This document shows positions 1-11,099 of a stretch of DNA of 64,000 nt, piece after piece. The notes under the pieces are model-generated. The model did not search any database, was not told the DNA's origin, and saw only the letters and a program-made list of their open reading frames with translations. Both the position numbers and the translations under genes were made by a program. Every line of letters begins with the position of its first letter. The first letter of the stretch is position 1. This DNA is from Meconema thalassinum (taxonomy: Eukaryota; Arthropoda; Insecta; Orthoptera; Tettigoniidae): NCBI GenBank assembly GCA_946902985.2, contig OX336393.1, positions 357,846,779 through 357,910,778 on the forward strand. The letters run 5' to 3'.

Positions 1-918
1 TGATAAATTAAAATAAAAAATAATAAAAACATATATATAATAATAAAAATTAAATAATAATATTAAATAATAAATAATTTATAGTTATTAACAAATAAAT
101 AATACTTTGAAATACCAACCATTAAAGAGTGCAGTTGCGCGAGGCGGCCATTTTTCCACTAGCCCCTGCGCCAGCTATGACTCACCCCTTTATAAGAATA
201 ACATAGGTTCGGACTCACGCGGCGGCCATCTTGTTCATTAGCCCCTGCGCCAGAACCGCTCTATATTCCCTACTTGGCGTCTTTGGTCTCTGCCCTTTCT
301 TACGTTTAATCTGTGGGTCTTCTTTTAACATTTTCCGGAAAGCTTGTCTGTCCTGTATAACGGATTCCGAGTTGTTAAAAGTTTTCAGATCTTGTTTAAC
401 TTGCCGGTACCACAGTGATGTTATTTTCTTGCAGGAGCTGGCTCTGTTATTACACTGGTCAATCTTGACTCGTTCATTCTCTCAAGGTGTAAGTATTAAT
501 ATTCCTGAAAACCAAATACTATATCCCATTTGCTTCATTTTTTTAAATAATTACATTTAAAATGAAAGAATAAAAAACCACATATGATAATACAAATATG
601 ATTGTAGAAATTAAAAATAAGTAACCTCATTATAAAAACGAAAATTTAAATAATCTGAAATTATAAAATTTATATAAAAATGAAAATTAGCAAAACAAAC
701 ATGAACATTACGGTGTTAAAGTAAACAACAATTAAAATTTACAGTTATAATTGGGCTAAACTAATTAAAATAAAATGAAAATACCTTTAATAATATTCTG
801 CCCTATAAAGGGTTAGAAGAGTGACTTTCCAATCGAGTGTACCCATTTCTATTGGGTGGGGAGTAGAAATTAGTTTCCTAGTGCCTGGAATAAATACAGG
901 AATTATTTAATAAAACAA
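1..918. other. AT-rich stretch, no gene seen
   Basis: The first 120 bases are almost pure A/T. A short imperfect duplication follows: the 15-mer tagcccctgcgccag occurs at 160-174 and 239-253, each preceded by a gcggccat block, giving units of about 79 bp. The open frame at 231-560 has no recognisable domain and looks fortuitous. I see nothing else that can be supported. Confidence 0.5.
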
Positions 919-1420
919 ATGAAAAAATTGGAAAACAAAGAGAGAAACATTTTGAGGAAGATCATAGGTCCTAAATTCCAAAATAACAAACACATTTTCT
1001 ATAGGAACGATAACCTGTATGTGAAGTCGGAGGGTCTTTCAGATACCATAAGGAAAAGAGGGATTGGTTTCTATGGACACATCTACCGGATGAATCCTGC
1101 CCGAATAACCAAGAAAATCTTTGACTGCTTTTCCAAAAAGAAGATCAAACCTAATTCATTTACGGAAGTGGAGAAGGACCTGCGAGAGCTCCAGATTACT
1201 GAAATCATGTTGATGAATTTTTCAGCCAAAAACCGTGACCAAGGACAACACCAAGAAGTTCCAAGCCAGAGCCGTCTCCAGAAAACCGATGCAGATATCA
1301 CAAGAGGAAAGAAAGAGGAGATCAGATAGAATGAAGAAAAGGAGAGCACAAACATCTAAGAAGTGATTGATCTGACGTACCCCAAAGGGGTGATCCGAAA
1401 AGAAGAAGAAGAAAACACTT
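907..1420 (+). pseudogene. LINE ORF2 C-terminal fragment
   Basis: The reading frame 919-1329 encodes 136 residues that resemble the extreme C-terminus of a non-LTR retrotransposon reverse transcriptase. It contains a conserved-looking block with YGHIYRMNP followed by ITKKIFDCF and a charged helical segment. The same block, diverged (YGHIFRMT, LTKKIW), occurs in the longer LINE relic at 18585-18914, so both are from one family. The upstream catalytic part is missing, so this is a 5'-truncated copy, the usual outcome of target-primed reverse transcription. After the stop there is a short 3' region with a purine-rich GAAGAAGAAG stretch that may be the tail. No function is expected. The exact clade is not certain. 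Confidence 0.6.
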
Positions 1421-1442
1421 CTCCCCCAAATGGGGGTTTAAT

Positions 1443-1488
1443 TGGATGATTAGTTTCGTTCATCAAGCGAACATCATCATCGTCTGGC
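1443..1488 (-). ncRNA. Decayed hammerhead ribozyme remnant
   Basis: Read on the minus strand, this segment has the same order of elements as the intact hammerheads at 41384-41424: a GATGATG core, a GTTCG/GAAC stem with an intervening loop, GAAAC, then ATC and ATCC. The core has lost one base (CGATGA instead of CTGATGA) and the cleavage triplet is ATC instead of GTC. It is therefore probably an inactive relic of a Penelope-like element 3' region. Nothing of the protein-coding part is visible next to it. Confidence 0.4.
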
Positions 1489-1633
1489 TGCGTAGAATAT
1501 CACTAACGTTCTAGCTTGCTGTTCCTCAAGGTTGCTGGATCGAATCCTGGCGCAGTTAGTTGGTATTTGAGGATGTTTCAATGCAAGAGAGTTATGTCAG
1601 TAGATTTACTGGTACCAAAACCGATAAGATCAT

Positions 1634-1870
1634 TGGTTGGTTGGTTGCTTGGTTGGGTCCTCAGTTTAGGGGCCGCGACAACGTGGTCATGTAGCCCCGT
1701 GTACTTTGGGTGTGTGTAAAATCTGTCAGATAACCGGTGTTAATTGTGACGACTGTATTAATGTGTGTTATCTGTTTTTTTAATTTAACTACTGCAACTT
1801 ATAATTTTTCAAAGAGTTCCTACTTTTGCCGCCAAGCGCCACCGTCAACGACTACTAGGCCAACTAACTA
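1634..1870 (-). mobile_element. SINE fragment, TTGG-tail family
   Basis: The tail (ttggttggttgcttggttggg) is at the left, so the element lies on the minus strand. Its body (ggggccgcgacaacg, tgtagccccgtgtactttgg) matches the full-length SINEs at 29891-30434 and 32230-32752. Homology stops near 1870, so the tRNA-related head is absent. At about 1945-2010 a weaker match to the same tail region in the opposite orientation ends in (CAA)n, so a second, diverged fragment may sit head-on against this one. Confidence 0.65.
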
Positions 1871-2164
1871 CTGCTAAATCATAGACTTAGTTAAAAATGA
1901 ATAGAGTTGTGCAGCCAATAGAATGATCAGGTTAAAAACACGCCCCAGTACACGAGGGTATAAGACCACGATGTCGCCAAGTTCCTAAATGAAACAACAA
2001 CAACAACAACAGCACTTCTATGTAGATTTGCCAGTATGTCGGCCAACTACACGAGGCATACATGCCGGGTATTTCCTGTGAATTTCTTTTGACACCCAAC
2101 TATTCAATTCTACTTGCTGATCTTCCTGTGAAATAGGAAGAAAAGCATTTACATTATTGAGTTT

Positions 2165-2545
2165 GGTTGGTTGGTTGGTTGGTTGTTAAGTTTAGGGGCT
2201 GCGACAACGCGGTCATATAGCCCCGTGTACTTTGGGTGTGTGTCGAATCTGTCTGATAACCAGTGTTAATTGTGACGACTGTATTAGTGTGTGTTATCTG
2301 TTTTTTAATTTAACTACTGCAACTTAGAATTTTTCAAAGAGTTCCTACTTTTGCCGCCAAGCGCCACCGTCAACGACTACTAGGCCAAGTTCAGAACTTA
2401 GCTACTAGACGCCACCACAGAGCGTTGTTTACATTCTTAACCTATCCAATTTATCTTCACACAGGTGCAATTAGTGGAAGGTTCTTTAACATGCCATAAA
2501 TCTATGACATTGGACCGCCGGCTTTACTTCCCCTCCGAAGGAAGG
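2165..2545 (-). mobile_element. 5'-truncated SINE with target duplication
   Basis: This is a minus-strand copy of the TTGG-tail SINE family. The tail is at 2165-2185 and the body runs to the CCGCCGGCTTTACTTCCCC block near 2520. The tRNA-like head is missing. A perfect 13-bp direct repeat, cattattgagttt, flanks it at 2152-2164 and 2546-2558. The truncation therefore happened at integration and is not later decay. Confidence 0.8.
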
Positions 2546-2698
2546 CATTATTGAGTTTCAGCATCCTTTTATTAATATTAGTAGTAGTATTCATTGTTTG
2601 GTACGACCGTCTACGGACCACTTTTATAGAGTCCTTGATATCTGTCAAACGTGTTTTCTGTAGTATATACTCCCGTCACAGATTCTTAAGCCTTTGAT

Positions 2699-2700
2699 TA

Positions 2701-2738
<38 letters not shown>
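2699..2738. repeat. (ATT)n microsatellite
   Basis: An uninterrupted run of about a dozen TTA/ATT units, a simple repeat. Confidence 0.9.
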
Positions 2739-3220
2739 TTATACAGTACATATAACACATTGCTGGTACATTACAACATAACTATACTGGCTTCAAGGAA
2801 CCAAAGTATAGTTACTGAAACAGCAACTTCTAAGCTGGAATGTCGCTATCCATGAACTTCCGGACGATTCGGGTTCTTGATAGATCTACTGCCTTCTGCA
2901 TTAGTTTGTACAGTTGAGTATCCAGATCCAGTTCTTTAAGGTCTTGGAGCAAGGTACTTAGGATCACGCCCGTACTTGAGACAATGATAGGTATTGTCTT
3001 TACCCGTTCTACATGCCATTGTCATTTGATAGGGTCGACCAACTCGCTGTATTTGCTGATCTTGTATTATTAATACCGGCATTATTATTATCTTACATAG
3101 TTTTTTTTAGCGTATGGCTTTTAGTGCCGGGAGAGTCCAAGGATATTTTCGGCTCGCCAGTTAGTTTTATAGCTGCTTCGAGACGGACACCCAATGAGTG
3201 AGCTACAAGTACCGTTGGGG
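2739..3220. other. No gene seen
   Basis: Unique-looking sequence without recognisable coding potential. The small frame at 3013-3201 is hydrophobic but has no domain signature. Confidence 0.4.
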
Positions 3221-3433
3221 AGGAAAGTTGGAATGTAAGGACGAGGAGTTGGAAGGTAGCGGCTGTGGCCTATAGTTAGGGACCAACCCCGGCATTTGCC
3301 TGGAAGTAAGATGGGAAACCACAGAAGACCATCTTCAAGGTTGCCGGCGGGGGGATTCGAACCTCCTCGCCTCCCGGATGTCAGCGACTGCCAGCAGTCA
3401 TGCCGTAACGACCACGGCTAACTCACCCGGTAT
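3221..3433 (-). mobile_element. tRNA-derived SINE, second family
   Basis: On the minus strand the segment begins with a tRNA-like head. It has an A-box-like GGTGAGTTAGCCGTGG and a B-box GGTTCGAATCCCC. The body contains the phrase (plus strand) ccggcatttgcctggaagta followed by gggaaaccac. The same body recurs at 33680-33955 and 62150-62350, so this is a dispersed family distinct from the TTGG-tail SINEs. Edges are approximate. Confidence 0.6.
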
Positions 3434-4279
3434 CTTACATCGTTATACCCGTCTAAGGAGCGTGATTGGACCTATTCAGCTGATCTTGCTTTCTGGTCCT
3501 CCCAAAATCTCTTCATCTTCTCGCTATGACATTTTCTGCGCTCCTCGTCCAAGTTATGTTGAATGAAATGCTTGGGAGCGTCAAAAGAAAATCAGTGTGA
3601 GACATCTGATGTTCTAATAATGGACATGACCTTCGCCGCAATGAAAACAGTACTGTATGTGCGTCGAATGATCTATAAAATATCAGCCATTCAATCGAAG
3701 GAATTATCATTAAATATACGTGTCTTATTTGTGTTTCTGTTGGAGAGGTGTTCATTTGAAGCAGCAACAACAACCGTTCTAGCAGGTGTTTAAAAGGACG
3801 AACCAATCTGTACTCGCACTGTGAGTAAAGTGGATGCGTGCCTATCGATAGGATTACAGAGATTAAAGTAAATGTGCTTCTCTAGAGATAAATCTCCCCT
3901 GCCCAATGGGATAAAATGGTCAGTACGGGCATGAATCACAGCGGACACTGTCAACACCGTCCCATGTTCACAGCTGATGCATGTTGTCCCCGGTGCTTGC
4001 TAACGATAGTCTGGGGGACATTCAGCCAACATTCAGCTGGTGTATTTCCCTGGGTGCTGTGACCATCCCACCAGGATTAGCTTAAATACCATAGCATTTA
4101 CGTCATGTGCACAATGGGAGAGGAAAAATAACCGTACTATGTCCCCCTCTACTTTCAATGGAGCTTCACGAACGTGAATTTCCATATCTTGCTTCAACTT
4201 ACCTAAAATATTGTCCAGGTCGCAATTCTGGCGCGGTATTTTAACAAGCGGCTCAATTGTACGGAACCTACAGGGTCAT
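3434..4279. other. No gene seen
   Basis: Two overlapping small frames on opposite strands (3513-3806 and 3563-3793) have no domain features. I see no repeat shared with the rest of the window. Confidence 0.4.
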
Positions 4280-4497
4280 TATAAATGTGCGTGCAAGCAA
4301 ACACACGCAAGCTAAGCCGACTGTGACTGGCGCAGATCGCAGCCGTGCGTACCCGGTTCAGCCAGTGGTTGACGCGCTCCGCTGACTCATTTTGTTAGTT
4401 CACAAATGTTTTGTCATTCATTTGGGCGTGTATCTGCAAAGCTTAGACGTTAGTGATGCACGTTTAGTGAATATTGTGATTACTGTGATTGTTGGTC

Positions 4498-4707
4498 ATG
4501 CCTAGACACCAATTCACATTGCGCGAACGTGTGTATATCCATATTCGTATATGAAAAGCAGAAAATCATGTTCTGAAACAAGACGGAAATCAAGTTTCCA
4601 GGAAGACCAGTGCCTAATGCCAGTAAAATTAGGGAGCTTGCTAAACGATTCAAGAAACCAGGCTCTCTAAATATTAAAAAAGTTAAAAGACAACGTAGTG
4701 TTCTTAG
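4498..4707 (+). pseudogene. Transposase N-terminal HTH relic
   Basis: From an ATG at 4498 the sequence reads, with frame shifts and an early stop, as a short basic N-terminal region followed by a helix-turn-helix-like block containing FPGRPVPNASKIRELAKRF and GSLN. This arrangement is typical of the N-terminal DNA-binding part of several insect TIR transposases and of the DUF4817-type domain. The catalytic domain is absent. It lies inside the left end of the TIR element and in the expected direction. I would not assign a superfamily from this fragment alone. Confidence 0.45.
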
Positions 4708-4759
4708 AGAACAACAAGAAGTTCCGTGACGAACTAAAGAGCCTACTTTTCTTAAAATT

Positions 4760-7700
4760 TAAGATTCATGCCAATGATTAATCTATATGGATCTATCTAG
4801 AATAATAACGAACTTACACATTTTGGATTAAATAGAGGATACACTTCCAAAATAAATAAACAAACTCAACTCCTACTATAAAACATTTAATTAACCAAAT
4901 ATATGGCGCTACAACAAATTAAACAAATAAAATACTGACCCAATTCTAACTTGTTCAGAGTGAACAAGGAATACATAATAAAACAAAGGTTAAATCATAA
5001 TAAATGGTTATCATAAACCAACAAACTTATATTTCTTTTCACTTCCATATAGTGTCCTTTTAAACTTCAATACAATCAAGAGCTCCAATATGCTCGATAC
5101 TTTTCAATATAAACTGTGTTATCCTTTTTTTTACAACACATCACTATCTATTATATGAGTATTTTATAATTAAAACAATATATAATTCTTATTAAAGTAC
5201 TGTTACTCATTTAATTAAACTTTGGGCTTTCACAATGTTCTCATGTTACCACCTCTTTCAAATCAACAATTCACTACAGTGATTGGGAAAACATTTGCGT
5301 ACTCCCGAGTTATAGAAGACTACTTGAACATGTCAAAAATTAAGATCACTCCCGGAATCTAATTGTCTTCACTAACTCGTGAATCACTACATTATATAAC
5401 ATTACATTAGGGATTTATCATTATCAGTCTTAAAAGACCATCATATCAATAGAAAGCAGTGATCTGAACTTGCAAGCGGTAATTTTCATCTACAAGAACC
5501 TCGGTTCGAAGACCGGGTCGTTTAAACCAACTCTAAACACTCTTTGTATTATAACTTCAAAACAGACGGCTATTCAAACCTACCACAACATCAATGGCGA
5601 GAGGTCTGGCCTGGCCACTTACCGTGATTTATTGCGGGGAGGGAGACTTCACGGTCTACGCCCACATGGGAAAAGCAACTCCTAGCTTCATACAACTGTT
5701 TTTTTTAATGTATTTCTTTGAAGAAGCAAGGCTTTTCATTCACTTATTTTAACAACTTATTTAGGTTCATTAGACCATTCTCGTAACCTTGGCATTTATT
5801 AATTATGAAGTATCCTCATTGGTGGGTAAGAGTAATTCAATACAACAACAAATATTTAGGGGCTTCAACAATAGACGAATCTAGGTTCGACTCTTTCAAC
5901 TGCCTCGGGAACCATATCCCATACTGGAGGACTTATACATTAGCGACTTATAGTGGCCGCTGCCTTGAACCTGCGCTCATAATACAATAACTATTTCGCA
6001 CCCTTTTACAATATACACACTACGGCCTCGTGATCACATCACTTTTTTTCTTTTTACTCACTATATAGAGGACTTACCATAGCTCAATTACCACGACCAA
6101 CTGCCCCTCATAATTAATTTACCAAGTATATTTAACGCATTCCTAGCGTGACAAAATTCTTTAATGCGCTTACCCGCGCTTACATATTATTTAGCCAAGT
6201 TGCCTTCCAAAGAACTGATAAATTCAAAAATCACCATTTGATTATACATCTCAATTTTATATTAATCCTCTCCCGTGCAATAATCGCTTTATCTTAAGAA
6301 CATGTGTTCACACATGTATTAATTCTTTTAACGGAGCTCATAAGCTACTACTTTTCTATAATTCCTCATAATCTTCATTTATACCATTGTTATTATTATT
6401 ATTATTATTATTACGCTTTCTTTCATATAATTAAATCATTAATCAAATACACTGATATTTTATTTCATACATTTCCCCTAAGGGATTTATTCATTTCACA
6501 GAATTATTTTATACTTTCTCAATTTTAATCGTTCAGATCGCGCTATTATTCTGTTATTTGTTATTCAAAAACATCCCTATTTTCTCATTCTCAGGTGGAT
6601 TGTACGCAAATATTCCCAACACATAACATAATGAAATGGTTACTCACATGATATGTCGGTCACCGACCGAATTTTCCAGCGATGTTTCATTTTTGCCCAC
6701 TTAAATGTGTTCAAGCCATCTTTCCTAATTCCATTTCACACACTGACACTTCTTGATACACATACACATTATTTACCTTCAACACTGGTAACATATTGAA
6801 TACAATTTTGTATTCTTTTATCATACACATATAAATTCACTAAAAATTTTTACTAACACAAATTTTACTATATTACACTACTTTCAATCACTAAGGCTTT
6901 GCTTTTGCCTTACACACGGTGATTCCTTCTTTCCCGTTTCCAAGGGTTGACACTCTTAGACGTTGGCTCCCTATCTGGCAAGATGATGAAAGTCTCAATC
7001 AATCTCCCCTCCCTGGAACGGTAATTTCTTCATATCCGGTTTTCTGACTGTCGGCTTCTATTTTTCCTAGCTCGAAGTCGTTTCTTTCTAGACACTATTT
7101 AGTTTGTCTAGCTAAAGTGTATCCTGTTTACGGCCTATCGAATACTTTATCGGTGACCTTCCTACTTCCCTAGCCTTTACTGCTATTCTTTAGTTTCGTA
7201 ACTTATTACTTGTTACTGTTCGCTGGTCTCCTGTAGACAACGTTCGGTTTTAAATCCTCACTTCTTATTATTCGGCGCGCTAGCTCCTATCTTTTCAGTA
7301 CACTAGGCGTTACTTATTTCGTCCGACCCTGATCGGGTTCCTTAACTTTGCTAGAAATGTTTGTTTCACTATTTTTGGTACTTCAAAACGTTACGATACT
7401 TTCCGTCGTCTAACTGAACTGTTATTTGAAGACCTATCGCCTGTTCTTTAAGTTCGCAGCCTACTTTGACTGTAATACTGAACTTTTCACTATAAAGACT
7501 GACGCTTGCTGAACTAAATCCTGTACTAGGATTTTCCTAAGTCTTCACACGGCGATACTATGATGATACTTGATGCTTCCTCGTGCAGCGTCTCGGCGCT
7601 CACGGAACTGGTTGGTTGTCGATACAGCGACGCCCTCGAGCTGTCGGAAACTGCATGTGCTGTGATGCTCCAACGTCACGTCCCCTGGACGGAATAATAC

Positions 7701-8500
7701 TGCATGTGCGATGTGATGCAGCACCTCTGCACGAGGTCTGTTCTAAACTGCATGATTGGTCTGGCTCTGCCAGGACTTTTATACTTTTTGGCTAAAAAAA
7801 TATAAAATCCTCGTATTTTTCATAACTAACTTTTGAAGCAATAGTCGCACACTATTAAAAATTATATCTCTGGAAAGCTCGTTTTCTAAACGTAAACTGA
7901 CTCCTTTGCACATGAAAATCGATCGTACAATTCTGAGATATTAAATAATTTTTGTTCTTCAGATACGTGGGCGTTGAGTTTTATTTGTAATCCCTACCAC
8001 CTCGGGTCTCGGGGAACTTTTAATTGCGTAATGCCGCTTCTGCACTTCTTTCCTGGGCAATTATTATAACATCTTTTCCCACACAAAAATCTCTATTCCA
8101 AAATGATTCACAATGATGTATTTCTTTTGTTAATTATATTCTCGCAAGTGGCTTAAATCTAATTATTCTTCTTCTTGCACAACTGCGAGGATGCCATTTT
8201 ACTGCAGCGTAAGCTCAATTTCCGAAACCTTCTCTCGCTCACTCCGAACGGAAAGTTCCTCTCGTTCTAATTATAGCCATGATCGCTCCTTATCGGTGCG
8301 TCACGCGTGATATCATTTCCTGGAGCCACCTGGGCTCTTACTATTGCACAACATTAAACCAGTCCTCTTGTATAAAATCTTTCTATGTTCCACTGAAGAC
8401 TGTATTTTTCCTTCCTTCTTTTACCAATAAAGGATGGATTCGACCCCTTGAACCAATGGTAGGCTACATGGGTTCAATACCTGGCATAATGTAGCCTAAT
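4760..8500. other. Unassigned AT-rich block inside element F
   Basis: About 3.7 kb without coding potential, except chance frames such as 5470-5685 and 7583-7795. It has an AT-rich left part, with a TTA microsatellite near 6385-6412, and a more GC-balanced right part. This composition gradient resembles the 4.1-kb LTRs at 34.9 and 47.0 kb, so a solo LTR of another family is possible. I could not find a matching target duplication at its ends, so the identity remains open. Confidence 0.3.
8460..8498. repeat. Perfect 10-bp inverted repeat
   Basis: TAGGCTACAT at 8460-8469 is followed after 19 bases by its exact complement ATGTAGCCTA at 8489-8498. It sits at the right edge of the unassigned block, next to where element F resumes, so it may mark an element terminus. 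Confidence 0.7.
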
Positions 8501-8507
8501 AGAGCAC

Positions 8508-9420
8508 TACAGTTGGCAGCCCTGGTGACTGAATATATTCTTAGTTCCATCTCTTAAGGTACAGAATACAAAATTTGGTTGAAGTCCAATGAATTGCGTG
8601 GACGTTAAATGCAGTTAAGCATTGGATCTAACAGCGCGCGTAAAATCATGTTGGCAACAATGTCACGCATGTATTGGTCAGAAATAATCTGAAATAATAT
8701 GATCTATTGTTGTGCCAATTTTGAATGAAATCCATTCGTTAGTATAGAAGTTACATGCATTTTTAAATTGGACCTATCAGTAGGCCCAGAATCATGTTGG
8801 CAGCACTGGCGTAGGCCTATATTAGTTACTCCAAGTTAATCTAGAATGCCAGGTTACTATACGTGTACAAAGTTTACAGCTATTGGCTTGCATACTTTCT
8901 GATATATTGATATTGGGGTAACAAGAATAGAGACAGCACATATTAACAGTTGGCAGCCCTGGTTGCTCTTAAGAATACACATAGTCATATCTGTTATGGT
9001 ACACATAGCACATACGAAATTTGCTTGAAATCCAAATGATAGAATGGAAGTTACATGTATTTAAAGTTGGACCTCTCAGCAGGCTTAGAATCATGTTGGT
9101 AGCACTGACGTATATAAGCTACTCCAAATAAATATAGAATGTCAGGTACTATACGTGTGCATAGTTTAAAGCTGTCGGCTTGCATACTTTCTGATATATT
9201 GGTATTTGGATAAAAGAAATTAGGAGCATTTATTAACAGTTGGCAGCCCTGGCGCGTCTTAAGAATACGCTCAGACATATCTGGTTATGTACACATACAA
9301 CATACGAAATTTGGTTGAATTCCAATTGATAGTGTAGAAGTTATATGCACTTAAAAATTGGACCTATCAGCAGGCTTATAATCATTTTGGCAATTGGAAA
9401 TTTGGAAATTAAACTGCAAT
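8508..9420. repeat. Diverged tandem units of about 290 bp
   Basis: The phrase gttggcagccctgg recurs at about 8512, 8949 and 9237. The phrase ggacctatcag/ggacctctcag with tcatgttggcagcactg recurs near 8771 and 9069. These are imperfect tandem repeats that form the body of element F. The same units, in the opposite orientation, form element G at 51136-51763. Confidence 0.7.
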
Positions 9421-10302
9421 ATTATTATCTATACGTGTGCCAATTTTGAAATAGCTCCCATTCATACCTTCCAAGATATCCAACATGGAGCTCAAATTTC
9501 AATTGCGATTTTTTAGCAGTTGGTAGTACTGACATCATTTTCAAATATGGCCGTGAGATATTCAGGTATAGATCTTTACTCCTACCAAATTTTGTTTCGA
9601 TTTCTCCAGCCATTTAGGAGTTGATAGGGGGGGGGGACACACACACACAGCCGGACAGACAGACAGACAGACAGAAGGACAGACAGACACACATTTGCCC
9701 GATCTCATAAGTCTACTTTTTCCTCATGTTTGCAAAATGTGAAAAGTAGGTTAAAAATTAGATGTGATTGTTGTCCATTCTTTCATCAGAAGATGTCAGG
9801 TGTGTAATACAAGAGAAGGAGGCCATTTTCAGCATCGGCTATGAGCACTGTAAGTACACATTATTGAACATGTTTGGTAAAAGTGTGAAAGTGTGCATCT
9901 ACCTCCGGCTGAACCGGGTACGCGCTGCCGCGATCTGCACCAGTCACAGTCGGTTTAGCTTGCCGTGTGTACTCGCGCGCACATATACTAGATGAAGGCT
10001 ATACCGTAATTTGTCCCACCCTATCCATGGTCCATATAACTCTCTCCCCCACCCTGCAAGATGGAATTAAGCAAATCATTGACAGTCTGAAGAATAATAA
10101 AGCAGGAGAGAGGACCCAATCGTGGCGGAACTGTTAAGGAGGGCAAACGAGAAATCCCTGGACATACTAGTTGATAACTATCAGGAGATCTGGAGAACAG
10201 GTAGGATACCTTGAGAAAGGCAATCAACACTAAATTCATAAAGAGAGCGTTCAACACAATTTGTGTTGATCGTCTGGAAAGCTTTATTTAATAGAACTAG
10301 GT

Positions 10303-10782
10303 TTCCATTAGGATTTCAGAGCACATTCGAAAAACGAAGCAGATAAACTACAGATCTCCAATAGCTGAACATGCTGACGTCTGAGACACGCCATCGAATT
10401 TGATAAGGCCGAAACTGTTGATAAAATTCCCGGATATCAAAACAGGTTAATTAGAGAGGCAATAGAGGTCGTGAAGCATCCCAATAATTTCAATCGCGAA
10501 GATGGTTTCAAACTTAGCAACGCTTGGAAATTTCTCCTAGCGCGCGACTGCCAGGTGCGCGGACCAATCAGGGAGCAGCGTGACGACAATGCAGGGCAAG
10601 CAAGCACCTCTGACTGGCAATAACCGTTAGTTTGAGTACGGATACCAACAGGTACCTACCCATGATTAAGGCTGCTGCAATGTCAGCCGAAACGTCGGGA
10701 AACAATCACCGATACACAACGCGGCTCCATCCTGTAAGCCTACATGATAAACTAGACACCGGCCGCGAAAGTCTGCGATCTA
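10303..10782 (+). mobile_element. Penelope-like element 3' fragment
   Basis: A 13-bp duplication, aatagaactaggt, flanks this segment at 10290-10302 and 10783-10795, and it interrupts the LINE reading. The segment first encodes a decayed C-terminus of a GIY-YIG protein (about 10340-10530, with IREAIEVVKHPNNFNRE and KLSNAWK). That resembles the C-terminal part of PLE proteins after the GIY-YIG nuclease. It then has a 3' untranslated region with a decayed hammerhead (10659-10699). The 5' truncation and the order endonuclease-hammerhead are what a PLE insertion looks like. The protein differs clearly from the PLE at 42-44 kb, so this is a different lineage. Confidence 0.7.
10659..10699 (+). ncRNA. 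Decayed hammerhead ribozyme of the PLE fragment
   Basis: Elements in order: CCC, a degenerate core (ATGATTA for CTGATGA), stem II GGCTG/CAGCC with a 9-base loop, GAAAC, GTC, then GGG pairing back to CCC. Stem II, GAAA and the GTC cleavage triplet are intact but the first core box is not, so it is probably inactive. It lies downstream of the GIY-YIG relic on the same strand, as in the PLE at 41-46 kb. Confidence 0.5.
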
Positions 10783-11099
10783 AATAGAACTAGGTAATTC
10801 TGAAACAAGGCTTCTATCACTTCAATCAGCACTAATACACTCTATCCATAATAAAGGCGAACGGAAAAACTTCGAAATTACAGAGGTGTAGCAATGTTGC
10901 CTTTTACTTACAAGATTCTCTCTAAATCACTCCTGAACAGAATTAATGAAAGTCATCTTGATAAACTAATCGACGAGTAAGTAGGCTACGAAGCAGGCTT
11001 CAGAAAAGGACGTTCATGTCCAGAACAAATTTTAACCTAAAGAACATCAAATCCATCGTAACATATAACTAGAGCCCTGCGCGGATAAACAAAACGTTA

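Larger units (their letters stand above)
4712..9757 (-). mobile_element. HINE-like element F (contains an insertion)
   Basis: The minus-strand 3' end is at 4712-4752: the stem-loop agttccgtgacgaact, preceded (plus strand) by aacaag and followed by the subterminal repeat agcctactttt. The other end at 9700-9757 has the matching hairpin-like pair ctactttt/aaaagtag next to CTCATAAG and a GACA microsatellite. This reproduces the layout of the other copies (22063, 23829, 25728 and 51764): 5' subterminal hairpin, TTATGAGATC, microsatellite, body, 3' subterminal repeat and a terminal stem-loop. The recognisable body is 8501-9757. The portion 4760-8500 has no match in the other copies and is probably a further insertion. 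Confidence 0.6.
4280..9987 (+). mobile_element. TIR DNA transposon, split by a later insertion
   Basis: About 82 bp at 4280-4363 recur in inverted orientation at 9907-9987. Matching landmarks include aagctaagccgactgtgac on the left and the complement of gtcacagtcggtttagctt on the right, and both ends are inner-bounded by CCCGGTTCAGCC. Between them lie a transposase relic (4498-4707) and, from 4712 to 9757, a HINE-like element in the opposite orientation. Without that insertion the transposon is only about 660 bp, so it is a non-autonomous deletion derivative. The target duplication is not clear; a TA dinucleotide is possible. Confidence 0.65.
10060..11061 (+). pseudogene. LINE reverse transcriptase relic, N-terminal part
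   Basis: Frame-broken plus-strand sequence reads as the beginning of a LINE reverse transcriptase. It includes a block around 10080-10210 with SLKNNKAGE, AELLRRANEK and EIWRTGRIP. After a 480-bp insertion (10303-10782) another block near 10880-11030 reads as AMLPFTYKILSKSLLNRI and EAGFRKGRSC. The order of motifs is that of the fingers and palm of a non-LTR RT. The reading then jumps across the hAT-like element (11070-17481) and resumes with the first catalytic motif, FVDFKKAYDSID, at about 17500. Many stops and shifts show that it is long dead. Confidence 0.7.

Noticed and set aside
5470..6528. Small frames in the AT-rich block
   Set aside because: Low complexity or tyrosine/isoleucine runs from microsatellites; no supporting signal.
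4769..8486. Solo LTR with TGCCA...TGGCA ends in the 4.7-8.5 kb block
   Set aside because: The bases flanking the proposed ends (attca versus taatg) do not form a target duplication, so the termini are probably coincidental.
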